DNA of 64,000 nucleotides from Diphasiastrum complanatum (Eukaryota; Streptophyta; Lycopodiopsida; Lycopodiales; Lycopodiaceae), in NCBI GenBank assembly GCA_029204225.1, contig CM055098.1:1227106-1291105 (forward strand). Reading direction: 5' to 3'. The notes beneath the pieces were generated by a model. The model did not search any database. It saw only the letters and a list, made by a program, of their open reading frames with translations, and was not told the DNA's origin. Of the stretch, positions 1 through 12,044 are shown one piece after another (the stretch's first letter is position 1; the number at the start of each line of letters is the position of its first letter). Both the position numbers and the translations under genes were made by a program.

Positions 1-1377
1 TAGGTACTTCTGGTAGTTTAAGCTTTTTAACCAGGGTGTAGTTGATGAAATTATGGGTTGCCCCATCATCAACCATAACTCTTACTGACTGGTTACCAAC
101 TTTCCCATGCATACGTACTAGGTCATGCGGCCCAAAGCTGAAGGGTCTCGCTAGCATTGCAGAGGTCAGCTGGCAACAATGTTCATGATCTTCATGAAAC
201 ATTTTGATCTCGGAAGCTGCCGAGTCACTGGGGAAACATACAGTCTGAACAAGATGAACTTGTTTCTTATCTTTCTTATCTTTTTTAGTGAAAGGCCCCT
301 TGGGACATTGTCTGACTGTGTGTCCCTTGCCCATACACACAAAGCACAAACGTTCTTGTTTGGCTTTCTCAAAATCATCTGGTTTTAAGGGCTGTATGAG
401 TGAAGGGCGTTTCTGAGGAGCTTCACTTTTAAATTTATCTTGATTTTTTCTTTTTGAAAATTTCTTTTTAAATTGAAAGTTTTTTTGAGAAGGCTGCTCA
501 GAAAATGGCTGCTGTGTCGCCCTCTTTCTACCCACTGAATCATCATAGATTTGAGCATATCTGAGAGCTTGCTCAAGGGTAGTAGGCGAGTTTCTCTGGA
601 CCTCTACTTTATATTCATCTTTGAGGCCACGGACAAATCCCCTGATTTTCTGATAATCATCCATATTTTTAATCTTTAAAATTGCTTCTCGATACTGCGA
701 GATATATTGGATGAGGGACTTGTCCATTACTGTTCTTTCCCAGATTTCCCAAGCTCTATCAAGTTCATTTTCTGGTAGAAATTCTCTTAGGAAAGCTTCT
801 TCAAAAGCTTTCCATGACCGGGGAGTCTGCCCAGTCTCCTGGAGATTTAACCACCACTTATAGGCCATAGGCCCTAAGGAAAGACTGGCCTCAATAGCTT
901 GCAAATGGTCAGGGGTCTGTTTAAGAGCATGAATGTTCTTCCATTTGCTGAGGAAGGTTTGTAGAATATCTGCATTTCTATCCTTCTCTTCCCCATTAAA
1001 AGTAGGAGGCTTTAAATCTTTAAAAACATTGGGGTGAGACTGTAAAGTCTCACCCGAAACTGATGGAAGTGGAGAAGGGGATAACTGAGAAGTGGAGGGA
1101 AGGCTTCCTTTCGCGGAACTCAAAATCAAGCTTTTGAGTTCAGCGAACGAGTCGTCCACACTGGACTTGAAATTGGCTAATGCCAACTTCAGTTCATCCA
1201 CTTCTGTTACCAACTGGAGAAACTGCTCCTTGGTAACCAGTTCATCGAGTTCTTCGGGAACTGTTCCTGTTCTTCCAATTCCATGGGTTCCTTCCCTTTA
1301 CTGTAAGCCAAGGCTTCTGTTTCAAGTTCGTCGAAGCCTCTCTCCGGGGGTTGATTAGGTCCCTGAGGAGTGGTCAT
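1..1377 (-). pseudogene. Ty3/gypsy gag-protease ORF, open at the window edge, one frameshift
   Basis: This is the structural and protease part of an LTR retrotransposon polyprotein. Reading leftwards from the ATG at 1375-1377, a first short frame ends soon after about 1262. A frame shifted by one base then stays open to position 1. It covers a retrotransposon gag domain (about 1030-560, with the run MAYKWWLNLQETG), a lysine-rich linker, one CCHC zinc knuckle (CFVCMGKGHTVRQC, about 345-304) and the start of a pepsin-like protease (VDDGATHNFI, near 80-50). The single-base slip near 1262 separates the ATG from the main frame, so this copy is probably dead, although more than 400 codons have no stop. 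The first in-frame ATG after the slip is near 870. RT and integrase would lie left of the window. Confidence 0.85.
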
Positions 1378-2227
1378 CTTCGGAACTGAAAGAGAGCTAC
1401 CTTAACTTCTGAAAGAAAAAAAAGTCTAAAAGACTACTTTACAACTGTACAAGGGAAAGGAAAGATGACTTAGCTGTTTCTGAGGACTGTACTTCCAAAG
1501 AAATTACGAAGAGGAACCCTTTCAGCTCTTTTCCCCAAGATTTCAGACCTGCTGTCCCGGAAAATGCCAGTTTGAAGCTTCAAAACGGTGCCAAATTTCC
1601 CGGTTCTTGAGTTGAGTAGCTGACTGATCTGATTTCAGGTGTGGGGCTCCAACGAACCGAGTAAAAACCGGAAATTTACAAAAAGAAATCCGGAATTTTT
1701 GAAGGCCCTGCCCTTGCTGGTTGGACAGCAACCTGTCCGGCCCGGCCTGTAGGTCGCTGGTCTGTAGCAAGTAAGTTTGAAGCTCAAACTCCTGAGAATT
1801 CTCAAAAAACAAGGATGAAATTTAACTTTTTCACTACCCTGTCCAGCGCTGGCCCTGCTAGGGAAGTTTACTCTGAAATCCCCTCAAAATTTCTCAGATT
1901 CTTCTGGAAATTCAGAGGTAGCTTGCTGTTTCTACAGCGATGGACCTGTACTATCCTTCCTTTCCAGAATCCGCTCAGCTCTACTGAAATTTCTTTTTGA
2001 AAACTACAATCAGATCCCTGAAAATAGAGAGAGATTGCTACCTGTCCAGCGACTTACCTACATAAGAATTTTACTTCCTAGAACTGTAAATTCTCAGTGA
2101 ATTTCAAGGGTTTGAAGGCTGCAACTACAGCGATTCTCCTCTAATCTTTTCTGAGAAACTGAGAAACATTTCCTATCTTCTGATAGCTTTCTCTACTGTT
2201 GCTCCTGAACTCCCTAGGATGGAGATG
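1378..2227 (-). other. 5' leader of the left-edge gypsy element
   Basis: This is untranslated leader between primer-binding site and gag start. I see no ORF of its own. It repeats short motifs around TACAGCGA and CCTGTCCAGCG (near 1840, 1930, 2045, 2125), which may be structured RNA or decayed minisatellite. Confidence 0.5.
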
Positions 2228-2239
2228 GCTCTGATACCA
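2228..2239 (-). promoter_or_regulatory. Primer-binding site, initiator tRNA-Met type
   Basis: The minus strand reads TGGTATCAGAGC, the usual plant LTR-retrotransposon site complementary to the 3' end of initiator tRNA-Met. It lies one base from an LTR end beginning TG on the plus strand (2241) and fixes the element's orientation. Confidence 0.85.
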
Positions 2240-2240
2240 G

Positions 2241-2400
2241 TGTAATAGATCCTAACACCACAGTAGGGCAAACACTAACTGACCCACCCAACCTTGCCTA
2301 CTCCCTGATATAGAGTAAGCCCGTCATTAGAGATTTGGTTCCTTTTCCTTTGAAGTGCAAGTGACTCTAATTTGGACCATTGAGAAATTTATGTCTTTCT
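2241..2400 (-). repeat. 5' LTR of the left-edge gypsy element (outer end not placed)
   Basis: The LTR begins at 2241, next to the primer-binding site. Its outer end cannot be placed because no second copy is in the window; 2400 is only a minimum guess. The LTR lies 0.6-0.8 kb upstream of the first visible NUF2 exon, so the element may sit in a NUF2 intron or have cut off the 5' half of that gene. Confidence 0.5.
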
Positions 2401-3037
2401 ACCTTTTGTGTGGCTATAGGTAATTAAATCATAGCTTCATGGTGAAATCTGTTTAGGAATGAATAATCCATGAAATTGGACTGGACAAGGGTACAACAGG
2501 TGGAGATTTGCCATTGAAGTTTTCAATTTGCAATCAAAGGAAGTTGGATTGCCTGTAAAGAAACTGTTGATAGCAAAAATGTAACAAGAGAATATAATGA
2601 AAATATTGCTCAAGTTTTTTGAACCTGACGTAATACTACTGAGAGGTGGAAATAAAATCCTTGATTTTCAAATCAATATATTATATGAGACTTAACCAAC
2701 ATGCCAGAAAATGCGTATTCAACAAAAAATGGAGAAATTAATCCCTTTTCGGAATCAGCTATTGAATCCTTTTCCAAATTTTATTTATGGATCTGAAATG
2801 AGAAACAAGAAGTGAGAAACTAGCATGAATGTTTTTCACGGTCGCCCATTTAAAAACAAAAGCTACTTAGGGATAATGAATTGAACTGACCTTGTAACAG
2901 AAGCTATAATATATAGTTAGCTTATTCATACCTTGTCTACCGTTATTCTTGAATAGGCCGGATGGATGGTCAGGAGCCAATGCTATTTTACATGAATATG
3001 GAGAGAATTTTGTTGTCTTTTACCTGTTGTGAAACAG
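2401..3037. other. Upstream or intron sequence before the first NUF2 exon
   Basis: There is no coding exon I can support here. It is AT-rich and ends in a good splice acceptor (CAG at 3035-3037). It is probably the intron before exon 3038, perhaps partly LTR. Confidence 0.4.
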
Positions 3038-5262
3038 TTTCAGAAGGGGATTGCACTGCAAGAAGCTGAAAGGCAAGCTCAGCAGCCTCAAGTACAGATT
3101 TTAGAAGTTGAAATCAAGGAGCTTGAACATACTATTTCCAACCTTAATAAGCAGCAAGCTGCTTTGCAAAATGATATTCGAGGACTTAAGCAAGAGTTGA
3201 ATAGTAAAACGGCAGAGGTAAGCAACTTTGAAGGTTGTCTTCTGTGATCAACTTAGGGACAAGTACTGAACTTTTGAACATTTTGGGATATGATATTTGT
3301 TTTCACCAATTATTTACTTTGCAGATTGCAGGCAATAGATCATTGCTAGCACAAAAGAAACAGGAGGGATTTCAGTTAAGGGGACAGATTGTCCAGTCCC
3401 CAGACAAGCTTCAGGTGGCTTTAGTGTATTTAAATTCAAGTGAAACGCACCAAAATTTTCTTGGTACTTATGGAAAGAAGATAAGCAGATACAGACCACT
3501 AACTACACTACAAGCTCTTTGCAGAAAATGCTTGCAGATAAAAGGCTTGCATTAGAGACTGCAAAAGTTGCTGCAGATTCTGCCAAGAAATCAGGGTGCA
3601 AATGGAAGAACAAGTTGGAATCCTACATGAAGGTTGGTTTGAGAAGGGAGGTGTAGACCTCGGTGGTTCAATGCTATGCATTCCTAGAAGATAGAGGTCC
3701 TTAGCTGCTTTTCTTATTTGCTTTGATCAGACACGACAAAGTGACATGCCTAGCTAACCATTTGTGTGTGGTAACGTAAAACATGTGATTCATGGTTACA
3801 ACTAATTTGATTCAATGCTAGCATAATATGTCAAATGCTTTTGCATTGATAGCATTTAGCCTGTGTGTCTTCAGCATGTTGTTATAATCTACCTTGGTTA
3901 TAGATGTCAGCCTGAGATTTAGGAGATGCAGGACCCTAATATAAGTGCACTGGTTCTCTGACATGGTGCCTGTGTACATGCAGGCTGAGAGGAAGGCTTG
4001 TAAGTGGCAGAATATGGTGGATACATTGGAGAAGCAGGTATTTGTCCATTGCCATATTTTTGTCCATCTATGTCATAAACAGTGTCATGTTTGTGAAGTT
4101 ATTGTATCTGAAAAAACAGTATACAATCTAGATGCCATGTGGCTGGTCTAAACAGTCAAGGTTTTAGGGTTTAGGATCTATTTATTTTCTTCTTTATGCA
4201 GATCAGTCTTCAGAAGAAGATATGCAAGGATGTGAAGGAAATGAAAAACAAGCTGAAGTTGAATGAAGAGGAGGATTGGTCTCTGAGTTCAAACTTGCGA
4301 GACCTAGATATTGAAGGTTTATGCAATACCAGATTGACATTAACATTTCAGAAATTGTTGCTTAATAAATTTTTTTGTTCAGTTAATTGATTGACTTGTG
4401 TGACTAGGATTGCAACCAAGATATGGTCACCAAGTGCCATGGCAAATTTGTATTCTATAGGCTATAGGCATGCAGTTTTCAAACTTGCAAAATTTTTAGG
4501 TACTAAAATAGTGCTGTACATTTCTGTGCACTGTCAGATCAACACTTTCAAGATCTTCTTGAGAAATTAGAGGCTACACGCTCTTCAAAATGTGAAGAGG
4601 TAGATAGGCCAATTAAGGAGGCAAAGCTGCAGTCTCAACCCATTCTAGTGCAATGTGAAAAAATTCGCACTGAGATTGCTAAAAAAGAAGCAGAGGTAAT
4701 CTCTTTTAGAATATTGACAAGATTGTTACAAAAATTACAAACAGCAAACTCTAGAAACATAAAACCTTTCATTTTCAACCCTTCTGGTAATTACACTTGC
4801 TTATGTCAAAAAGCACACGTACAATCACATGCTTTCAGAGTTGGAATTCTGAAGACTGCTTTGAGTGCTACAGAAATAAATCTAAGATTGATGTCACAGA
4901 TACACAACATGGTAAACGAAAGAGTGGAAGTATTAGCAACAAAAGAAGCTTCTCTCAAGACACTTTATGACGAAGTTGATAAAGTTCAAGATGAGGTATG
5001 CTTAGCTCTTCTAGAAAAGTTGCAAATGATGTAAGTGCAAAATTTTGATGACTATCTAGATGAACAGTCAATGAATGCTTTTGGCTGGCTGGTTGTCAGA
5101 AATCTACAATGCTTTTCCTTTTGTAAGTTTTACAAGCCCTTTGGATGGAGCATATTCTTGGTCATGATGGTGTACCTTCTCCAGGTTGAAAAATTCAATG
5201 GCAACTTCCTTGCTGCAATGAATAATGTGCCCAAAATTGAGACATTTAATTTGAGCTGTTAA
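3038..5262 (+). CDS. NUF2: NUF2-like kinetochore protein, 3' half (eight exons)
   Basis: NUF2 is a subunit of the NDC80 complex that couples spindle microtubules to centromeres. Eight exons chain in frame with GT/AG ends: 3038-3217, 3325-3414, 3525-3632, 3984-4037, 4202-4316, 4538-4695, 4900-4995 and 5185-5262 (stop TAA). They give about 292 residues of almost pure coiled coil. Exon 2 holds the family signature IVQSPDKLQ, and exon 3 continues with the expected ADKRLALETAKVAADSAKKS-type helix. Plant NUF2 is roughly 440 residues, so the N-terminal calponin-homology head of about 150 residues is missing. Its exons either lie beyond the retroelement to the left or are lost. No stop or frameshift is seen in the exons, so this half may be functional. 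Identification rests on the exon 2 signature and coiled-coil layout; another coiled-coil kinetochore protein is the alternative. Confidence 0.72.
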
Positions 5263-7217
5263 GCCACCGGTCATGTGCAGTAGATATTGACAACCAATGC
5301 AGTCTGGTTACAATACAAACCCACGAGGTTGGTGCTCTGATAATCGGAAAACTGTTCACTTATAGCTTTAAGATATCTTGTTTATGCGGGTAACAGTTTG
5401 TATAACAATAGAAAATGCTGGCAGCACCTCACTGCAGGGGCAAATACTGTATGTTTAAAGTGGGAGCTATCATGGCCCCGTTAAGAGGCTTATCTCGTAA
5501 GTTGAGTGAATTTTGTTCTTGACTATGATATAAGGCTGTTAAGGGAGGTTTAAGCTCATCAAAAGTAACGTGATGCAATTGAAATGTTTTGGATCATAGT
5601 AGTTTTTAAGCTCGCTCCAAATGCCTGCTGGTTGTTCTGAACAGAACATCGTTTTGCTGTAAAATGTTTTCTTTTTTAAGGAATGATAAGTATTGTAGCA
5701 TCCTGTAGCTCCAGCTGAAAACAGACAATCAAAAGAGCATGAATCAATTCATATGACAATTGACAATAATAATGACATGAGAGCACTTACGTAAAGGAAC
5801 CACTAGACAGAATAATAGAAGAGCTTATGCAGATAAACAGAGAAAACCTCGTAAATTATCCTGAAAAGAGACATCACTAGGCATTTACAGAATCACCTTC
5901 ATCTCAATGAGACAGCACATCAGCACATCCTAGTGTGTGGAGAAGAGAAACTATGATTCTGCCTATCATGAACTATAATACTCTAGTTTGGCTGCTTGTA
6001 ATCAGGATCTTTATTCAATTTAGAGATCCACTATAGACTAATCATAGCTAGTATCATATTTCATAGCTCATCTAAGTTTCACTCTACTTGTAGTAGATCT
6101 TCCTAATTGCGTAGTTGTTATCGGAAGTGGCTAAAGCATTTTGAACTAGTGTTTCCACGAACTGCGATTCGTTAAAGAATTGGCTGGGGTCCGATTCGAA
6201 TCAGAAAGAATTGGACTCAGAAGAAAAGAAAAAAGAAAAAAAATCTGGGTTCTTTGATTCTGAACGATTCTTTGATTGTGACATTAACAATTCTTTTTTT
6301 TGGCTTGCCAATGTTATGATTTGTATTCAAATGTTTACCTAGTATATTGTGATGGATGTTTGATGATGGATCATGAATAATCATAAATTACAGTGCTCAG
6401 TGGTAGTTGGAGCATGCAATCTAGTTTGTGATGTTTGACATGTGTCCATTCAACATCGTTATGTGCACTTGTGATTCTGTGAACGCTGAATTGTGATATG
6501 GTTTCTGGCGTCAGCTTTCTACCAGCAATAGTGAACTTTGAAAGGTATGTTTTTAATAGCAATCTAACATTTTAGACACATTGTAGACATTATACATAAT
6601 ACATTAGATATTTTTTAGCATTATATCTAAAAAAATGCAAAAACAAAAATTTGCCGATTCTTTTGGAAAGGACCCGGTTCAGAACCAAGATTCATGCCGA
6701 TTCTGAACCAGGTGGAAAGACTATTTTGAACACTCACGCTCAGTCTTTACTTGCACGCCTATTACTCCTAGGATCTTCAATTGCATGCATCTGTTGTTTT
6801 ATTAACAATTGTGCTGCCATTTTCTTTAAACAAAATGCAATTCATATGCCCCTATGCTCCATTGTCTCCGGTAAAATGGTTTTGTACAAAGATATGGCTA
6901 GTGTGATTGTTTTTAGTCAATATAATGCTCCTTTAATAGTCAACAAAGATGATGATTGCTTCTTTTGGGCATACTTTCCGTGAACCACGTTTCGAACGCC
7001 GAACCAGTGGTTCGAGCCACTGAATAATACGGGGCTGGTTCAAACCAGATTATGGTTTGAACTGAAAAAAGAAAAAGAAATAGAAAAAAGCTTGATTTGT
7101 CATTGATTATCAGTTTTAATATTGTATCATGTTTTGAATTTTGAGTATTGTAATTTGTGTTTGAAGTTTTATCATTTATGGTCCACTAATGATTATGAAG
7201 TTGGACATTGGCATTTT

Positions 7218-7220
<3 letters not shown>
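5263..7220. other. Intergenic stretch with short inverted GGTTC/GAACC motifs
   Basis: No gene is supported. Two patches (about 6140-6290 and 6650-7060) are rich in short inverted motifs such as GATTCGAATC, CTGGTTCAAACCAG and GAACCAGTGGTTC. This suggests a decayed non-coding mobile element, but no end repeats or target duplication were found. Confidence 0.4.
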
Positions 7221-7255
<35 letters not shown>

Positions 7256-7275
7256 AGAAGAAGAAGAAGAAGAAG
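7221..7275. repeat. Compound microsatellite (GA)n then (GAA)n
   Basis: Uninterrupted GA repeats at 7221-7252 run into GAA repeats to 7275. Confidence 0.97.
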
Positions 7276-7462
7276 CTTTATTAAGGCATATAAGACTGCA
7301 CAATACATCAGAAAGATGGAAACCAGATGGATCAATGCCGTCAACTAACAAATTGAAAAAAGATCTAACTAAGAAGAGATTAATAGCCAGGATTATATGG
7401 TGCGTAAACCATGTACAACTTCAACTGGACATCTCTTCAATACTCTAACTCTGACTCTAACC

Positions 7463-7846
7463 CTAAGCCGTCTTCGTTTTCTCAACAAAGCTCTCATTTT
7501 TAGCAATAGGTTTGAGATCTACAAATTGAAACGTGAAATGTAGACGTGAAGCGTATGACAAGAGTATCTGGATCCTTCTTAGGATGCCAAGTAGTATCAA
7601 TACCTTTGTTATGGTGCTGAAGAGTATCTTCCAAAAACTTTTTAGCTTCGCCAACAGCATCTTGGGAGTTCGTGACACCTCTGACTCGAACATTAAGGGC
7701 TTTCTGCTCTCGCAGACGGCTCTCGGTGAACGTAGCTGAGATAAAAGGTGGAGTAGTAGAATGAGAACCTTTAAGTACATTTGCCCAGGGCTGGACCGCC
7801 GTATGATGCTGCTCCAACTGATTTTCAAGTTAACACCATTTTCCAT
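7463..7846 (-). pseudogene. Fragment resembling a LINE-type ORF1 / gag-like domain
   Basis: About 105-127 codons are open on the minus strand in two overlapping frames. One contains ALNVRVRGVTNSQDAVGEAKKF, an acidic/aromatic stretch and DPDTLVIRF, which resembles the RNA-binding region of plant non-LTR retrotransposon ORF1 proteins. No reverse transcriptase or poly-A tail is seen next to it. It is a short orphan and the family call is tentative. It could also be a decayed host exon. Confidence 0.3.
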
Positions 7847-8299
7847 TAGTAGGGTTGGCTTGTTGACATTGAATCATTTCCGAATCTTTTCAACTTCTTC
7901 CAAGTATTTGCTTTGAGCCGATTGTACTTTAGTATTTGTTTTTTATGAGCATTTTAAGACAACAAATATTGAGAGATCTTTCTTTTTTGTCACGACTTTA
8001 TAACACTGCCGTTAATATGAAGGGTTCTTGAGAGTAAGTGCCCTTGAACCAAGTAAAGTATTTGTTGAAGGCCAAGTATAGTTAAAATTTATGTGATCCC
8101 AAAAGTAAATGATATGACACTAAGGACTCATCCTTATAGATGATACCTAGTGGAAAATGCCTTATCTCTTTACAAAACACTAAGTAAATAAGGCCTTGTC
8201 CTTATGTAGGACAGTAAGAAAAAAGTAAGGTCTTGCCTCCAATACAAAAAAAAATCTGAAGCTTACGTTGCCTTGGTTGGAATAATAAGTGTGCAATGC
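7847..8299. other. Intergenic, no gene seen
   Basis: This stretch is AT-rich, with stops in all frames. It repeats the word AAGTAAGGCCTTG/AAGTAAATAAGGCC near 8180-8235 but shows no clear element. Confidence 0.4.
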
Positions 8300-8690
8300 C
8301 AGTTTTGTTAGCTATAATAAGTGCTTGTCAAACCCACTTTGAGTATGTTATTGAATAGCCCCTCAACTGATCTATGTTAATGAATTGGTTTTACACATGG
8401 AAAAGGATTTGGACTTGCGGATCGGATCTGAGGAGCCCCTCCTCCCCAGTTTCTCTCTCTCCTTACTTTATCTGGAGTTTGTGTCGTTGCCCTAACCCTG
8501 AAAGGAAAATGTATGTATGTATGTATGTAGTGTGAAAACTTTTGATCTTTTAATATGGTGTATAGAAACCAATGCAAAAAAATGTTGTGTTCTGTGAATG
8601 TGAATCTTTATCTTGCGTGTTCATCTTTCTACATCGTGATTGATCGGTGAATGCATACGCTTATGTGATTGTGAAATGTACACCGCGACA
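8300..8690 (+). repeat. LTR 3' portion of a truncated retrotransposon
   Basis: The sequence ends in CA directly before a perfect primer-binding site at 8691, so it is the right end of a 5' LTR. The left end is not defined; 8300 is approximate. An (ATGT)n microsatellite lies inside at 8509-8529. No downstream gag is seen and no second LTR is in the window. Confidence 0.5.
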
Positions 8691-8702
8691 TGGTATCAGA
8701 GC
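8691..8702 (+). promoter_or_regulatory. Primer-binding site, initiator tRNA-Met type
   Basis: TGGTATCAGAGC follows the CA end of an LTR, as in plant copia and gypsy elements. Confidence 0.8.
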
Positions 8703-9972
8703 AAGAAAATTCAGTTCAGTTCTATGCCAAATTCTGTGCAGAATGTATCATGAAATCGGTGGAAGAGAGTTTCTAAACGTTACTGGTTAGCATCGTAACT
8801 TCATGTCACGCTGAGCCCACCATGAATGTGGCCAATCCCTATAGCAATTCTCATTTTTTAATTGCAGATGTAGATGGACAACGTTTGAAGGCCAACCCAA
8901 ACCGGTTATGAAGATTCTGCGTGAATGTTTTCTTTGAACCAATCTGTTTTTCAAAAATCTGAACCAAACCTGTCTGGCTTTTGAAGTAGTAGCAGTCTTA
9001 AAAAAGAAAGCTTGAATTGCTGATGGATAGGACTGTGCAAAAGCCAGTCGTTTGAGGTGTGCACAACCCTGTTAAAACGGACGATGAAAATTAAGCAGAA
9101 AAGATTCCCTTTTTCAGTTAAAGATGGCCTCTATGAACTGATGCGTGTCGTGGAGTGCACTGACTTAGCCTGTCAATAAAATAGTCAGTTGAGTGCGGCA
9201 CCACCACTCTCACAGCGCTGGTGCCAAATAAGCTGCTCCAAAATAGCCCAATTGCTTTAGATGTGTGGGGCACTGCACTGATAGTGGTTCCTAAAATCAA
9301 TGTGGATAAGCCATGTCTACCTGGACTAAGGAGCCCATGGTACAAACGTACAAACCATGATGGTGCCATGCATTTTAGAAAGAGCCAGCAAAAATGAAAA
9401 CTTGAAAGATCTAGAGTCCTTTTATTAAATCAAGGGTGACAGCATTAAAGAACGTTTTTTAAATGGATCCTAAATCTAGGCTAAATAATCATGTGTGTTT
9501 CATCCTTGTTATTGCAAGAAGAATTAAGGAGAGAGAAGACATGTTATGATGCCTAATTTGTCAAGGGAAAACAAATGCTCAAAAGGATGTGGCTGGAAAT
9601 CTATTGGTGATAAAAGATAATAGTATAACAGGGGAGGAAAGTGCACCACAAAAGAATTATAAAAGAACATGCATTTTGACTAAAAACAATCAGTACACCA
9701 TGTCAAAAAACAATTTAACTTTTTAATAATACCTAAAAAATTGAAATTGTCCGATGAACAAAATACATAAATGTTTTTATTTTCTAATAGTCCGGATAAA
9801 AATTTTGAAAATAACTTTTACAAATTGAGTGCATTTGATGCTAGTTATGTTGAATTTACAAAACTTTGAAAATATTTTTGATATTGTTTGTTATTTTTTT
9901 TTTCACAATTCAAATTCCAAGGATCTTACCAAAATCACTCAAACTTGACATCAAAAATTTGTTTCAAAACAC
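8703..9972. other. Retroelement leader remnant and AT-rich spacer, no gene
   Basis: Downstream of the primer site there is no gag ORF. From about 9400 the sequence is very AT-rich with no reading frame longer than noise. The left breakpoint of the inverted gypsy segment lies near 9960-9973. Confidence 0.4.
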
Positions 9973-11680
9973 ATGAAAATCAGCTTACCAAAACTTTGGC
10001 ATGGATCACATGAACGAATAAAGTTTGATACATCCTTGAACATTGTTGGCCAGCAATACTTGGTAGTCAATATCTTATTAACTGTGTTCTTCAAAGCAAA
10101 ATGTCCACCAACATCTTTTGAGTGTAAGGCTTTAACGACCTTTTTAATGTCTTCGGATTCGAGACATCTTCGAAGTTGATGATCTGCACCAAGCTTGTAC
10201 AGAACATTGTTAATAATTGTATAAGGTGCTACCTTCTATTGAAAAACTGTCTTTTGCTCCAAATCATAACCATCCGGATATATCTGATCCTTGAGATAAG
10301 TAATGATATTAGGATATAGCGAATGTGTAGATGAAATCTCGAATAAATGTTCGTCTGGAAAATCATCATTGATAGGATCTTCAATTTTTCCAGTGCTGAG
10401 TCGCGATAGATAATCAGCATTTGTATGATACTTTCATTGACGAAGCTCTACTTGATAAATAAATTCTTGCATAAGTAGAACCCATCAAGCAATTCGTCCT
10501 GATAGATCTGGTTTATTTACAAGATACTTAAGAGCATAATGATCCACAGAAAAATAAATGCATATCCCAGCAAATAATGTCGAAATTTTTTAACAGTGAA
10601 AATCATGCCAAGTGCTTCCCTTTCTGTAGCCGAATAATTTTTCTCTGATGCACTGAGCTGTCGACTCGCATAGTAGATGGGATGATCCTTCTTTTGGTCG
10701 TCCTTCTGGTTTAGACAGATGCCAATAGCAAATGCAGAAACATCCACATAACTGTGAAATAAAATAGCCCAGTTGGGTGGTCTCAGAATAGGAGCATTGA
10801 TCAACCTTTGCTTAAGATCTTCAAATGCTTTCTGCTGTTCATTCGTCCACAAGTATTCCACTTGTTTCTTCAGTAGATGTGTAAGAGAGGCAGCAATAGA
10901 AGCATGATTTTGAATAAATCTCCTGTAATAGCCAACATGTCCTAAGAAAGCTCTTAGTTCACGCAAATTGGTTGGTATTAGGAGGTTCTTTATAAGCTCG
11001 ACTTTATCTTTGTCGACTTCTATTCCTCTATTAGATATTCTGTGTCCGAGCAATATTCCTTCTTTCATACCAAAAAAACATTTCTCTGGATGAAGAGATA
11101 AACAAGTATCTCGACACCGTTGCAATGTTAATTTCAACTTCTGCAGATGTGTCTTTATATCACTGTACACACAAAAATCATCAAAAAATATTTCGAGAAA
11201 AGTTCTCGAGAAGACAACAAAAATTAACATCATGATTCGCTGAAAAGTCGTTGGAGCGTTACAAAGACCAAAGGGCATTTTGTTGTAGACATAAGTGTCC
11301 CAATCCGTCGTGAATGTGGTCTTTGAGCGATCCTCTTTTCGCACTCCCACCTGATTATATCCAGAAACGCCGTCACAGAAACTGTAACGCTCTTGACCAG
11401 CAACCCGATCTAGGATGAAATCAGTAAAAGGCAAAGGATGATGGTCCTTCCTGGTGGCAGCATTGAGTTTTCGGAAATCCTGGCACATTCGTATTTTGCC
11501 AGTTTTCTTCTTCAGGACGACAACAATGGGTGAAACCCATTCACTACTTAAGACGAGATAAAAAAGTTGGTAGAATTTCATGCATGGCAAGTGACAAATG
11601 TCCCAGACTCTAGATGTCACTTTAGTTGTCATTTTGGAATGGATAGATGTGGTTCTACCTCGAGCTACCTCAAACTCCAT
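9973..11680 (-). pseudogene. Ty3/gypsy pol fragment: RT, RNase H and integrase zinc finger
   Basis: An open frame of 387 codons (11680-10517) holds reverse transcriptase with SEWVSPIVVV, the MPFGLCNAPTTFQR loop and the catalytic pair in FFDDFCVYSD (about 11205-11160), then RNase H with YVDVSAFAIG and TEREALGMIF. Beyond the stop, decayed frames on the same strand carry the rest of RNase H and, at about 10180-9973, the H2C2 integrase finger (two His, then CDPC). The first 45 residues do not match a normal RT start and adjoin a copia-like LTR at about 11690. The integrase core that should follow is found on the other strand at 14438. RT order and style fit the Tat/Athila side of Ty3/gypsy. Confidence 0.88.
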
Positions 11681-11692
11681 AAATATGTGTAG

Positions 11693-12032
11693 CTCTCCTC
11701 ATAATCAATGATGAAGAACCAAAGTTTTGTAGCTACCTCATGCCATTTTGGATCTAAACTATTTTGTTTGTTATCTCTCTAGCTTTCTCTCTCTAACTCG
11801 TGTTGAAGCTAATGCTAATACACTGAAATCTTGTACTTTTGTTCATTCTTTGATTCATTGCTATCATATTATGATGCTTAGCATGCTAGATTGTGGTTAA
11901 GCCATTTCTTCTGAACTAGATCTTGCTAAACAATCTAGAATCAGGTTATTGTGCTAATCACAAAGCTTAATCAAGATCAATCATACTTGTGGACATTCCC
12001 CACAGGTGTTTATTCTGAAATTTTTGTCATGG
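11693..12032 (+). repeat. LTR of a truncated copia-type retrotransposon
   Basis: The sequence ends in TTTGTCA right before a primer-binding site. It has the CT-rich stretches typical of LTR transcription starts. The left limit is set by the end of the gypsy coding sequence, so the TG start at about 11693 is a guess. No matching 3' LTR is seen. Confidence 0.45.
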
Positions 12033-12044
12033 TATCAGAGCCAA
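12033..12044 (+). promoter_or_regulatory. Primer-binding site, initiator tRNA-Met type
   Basis: TGGTATCAGAGC follows directly on an LTR end CA. Confidence 0.8.

Noticed and set aside
8509-8529. (ATGT)n as a separate regulatory signal
   Set aside because: A short microsatellite inside an LTR with no further support.
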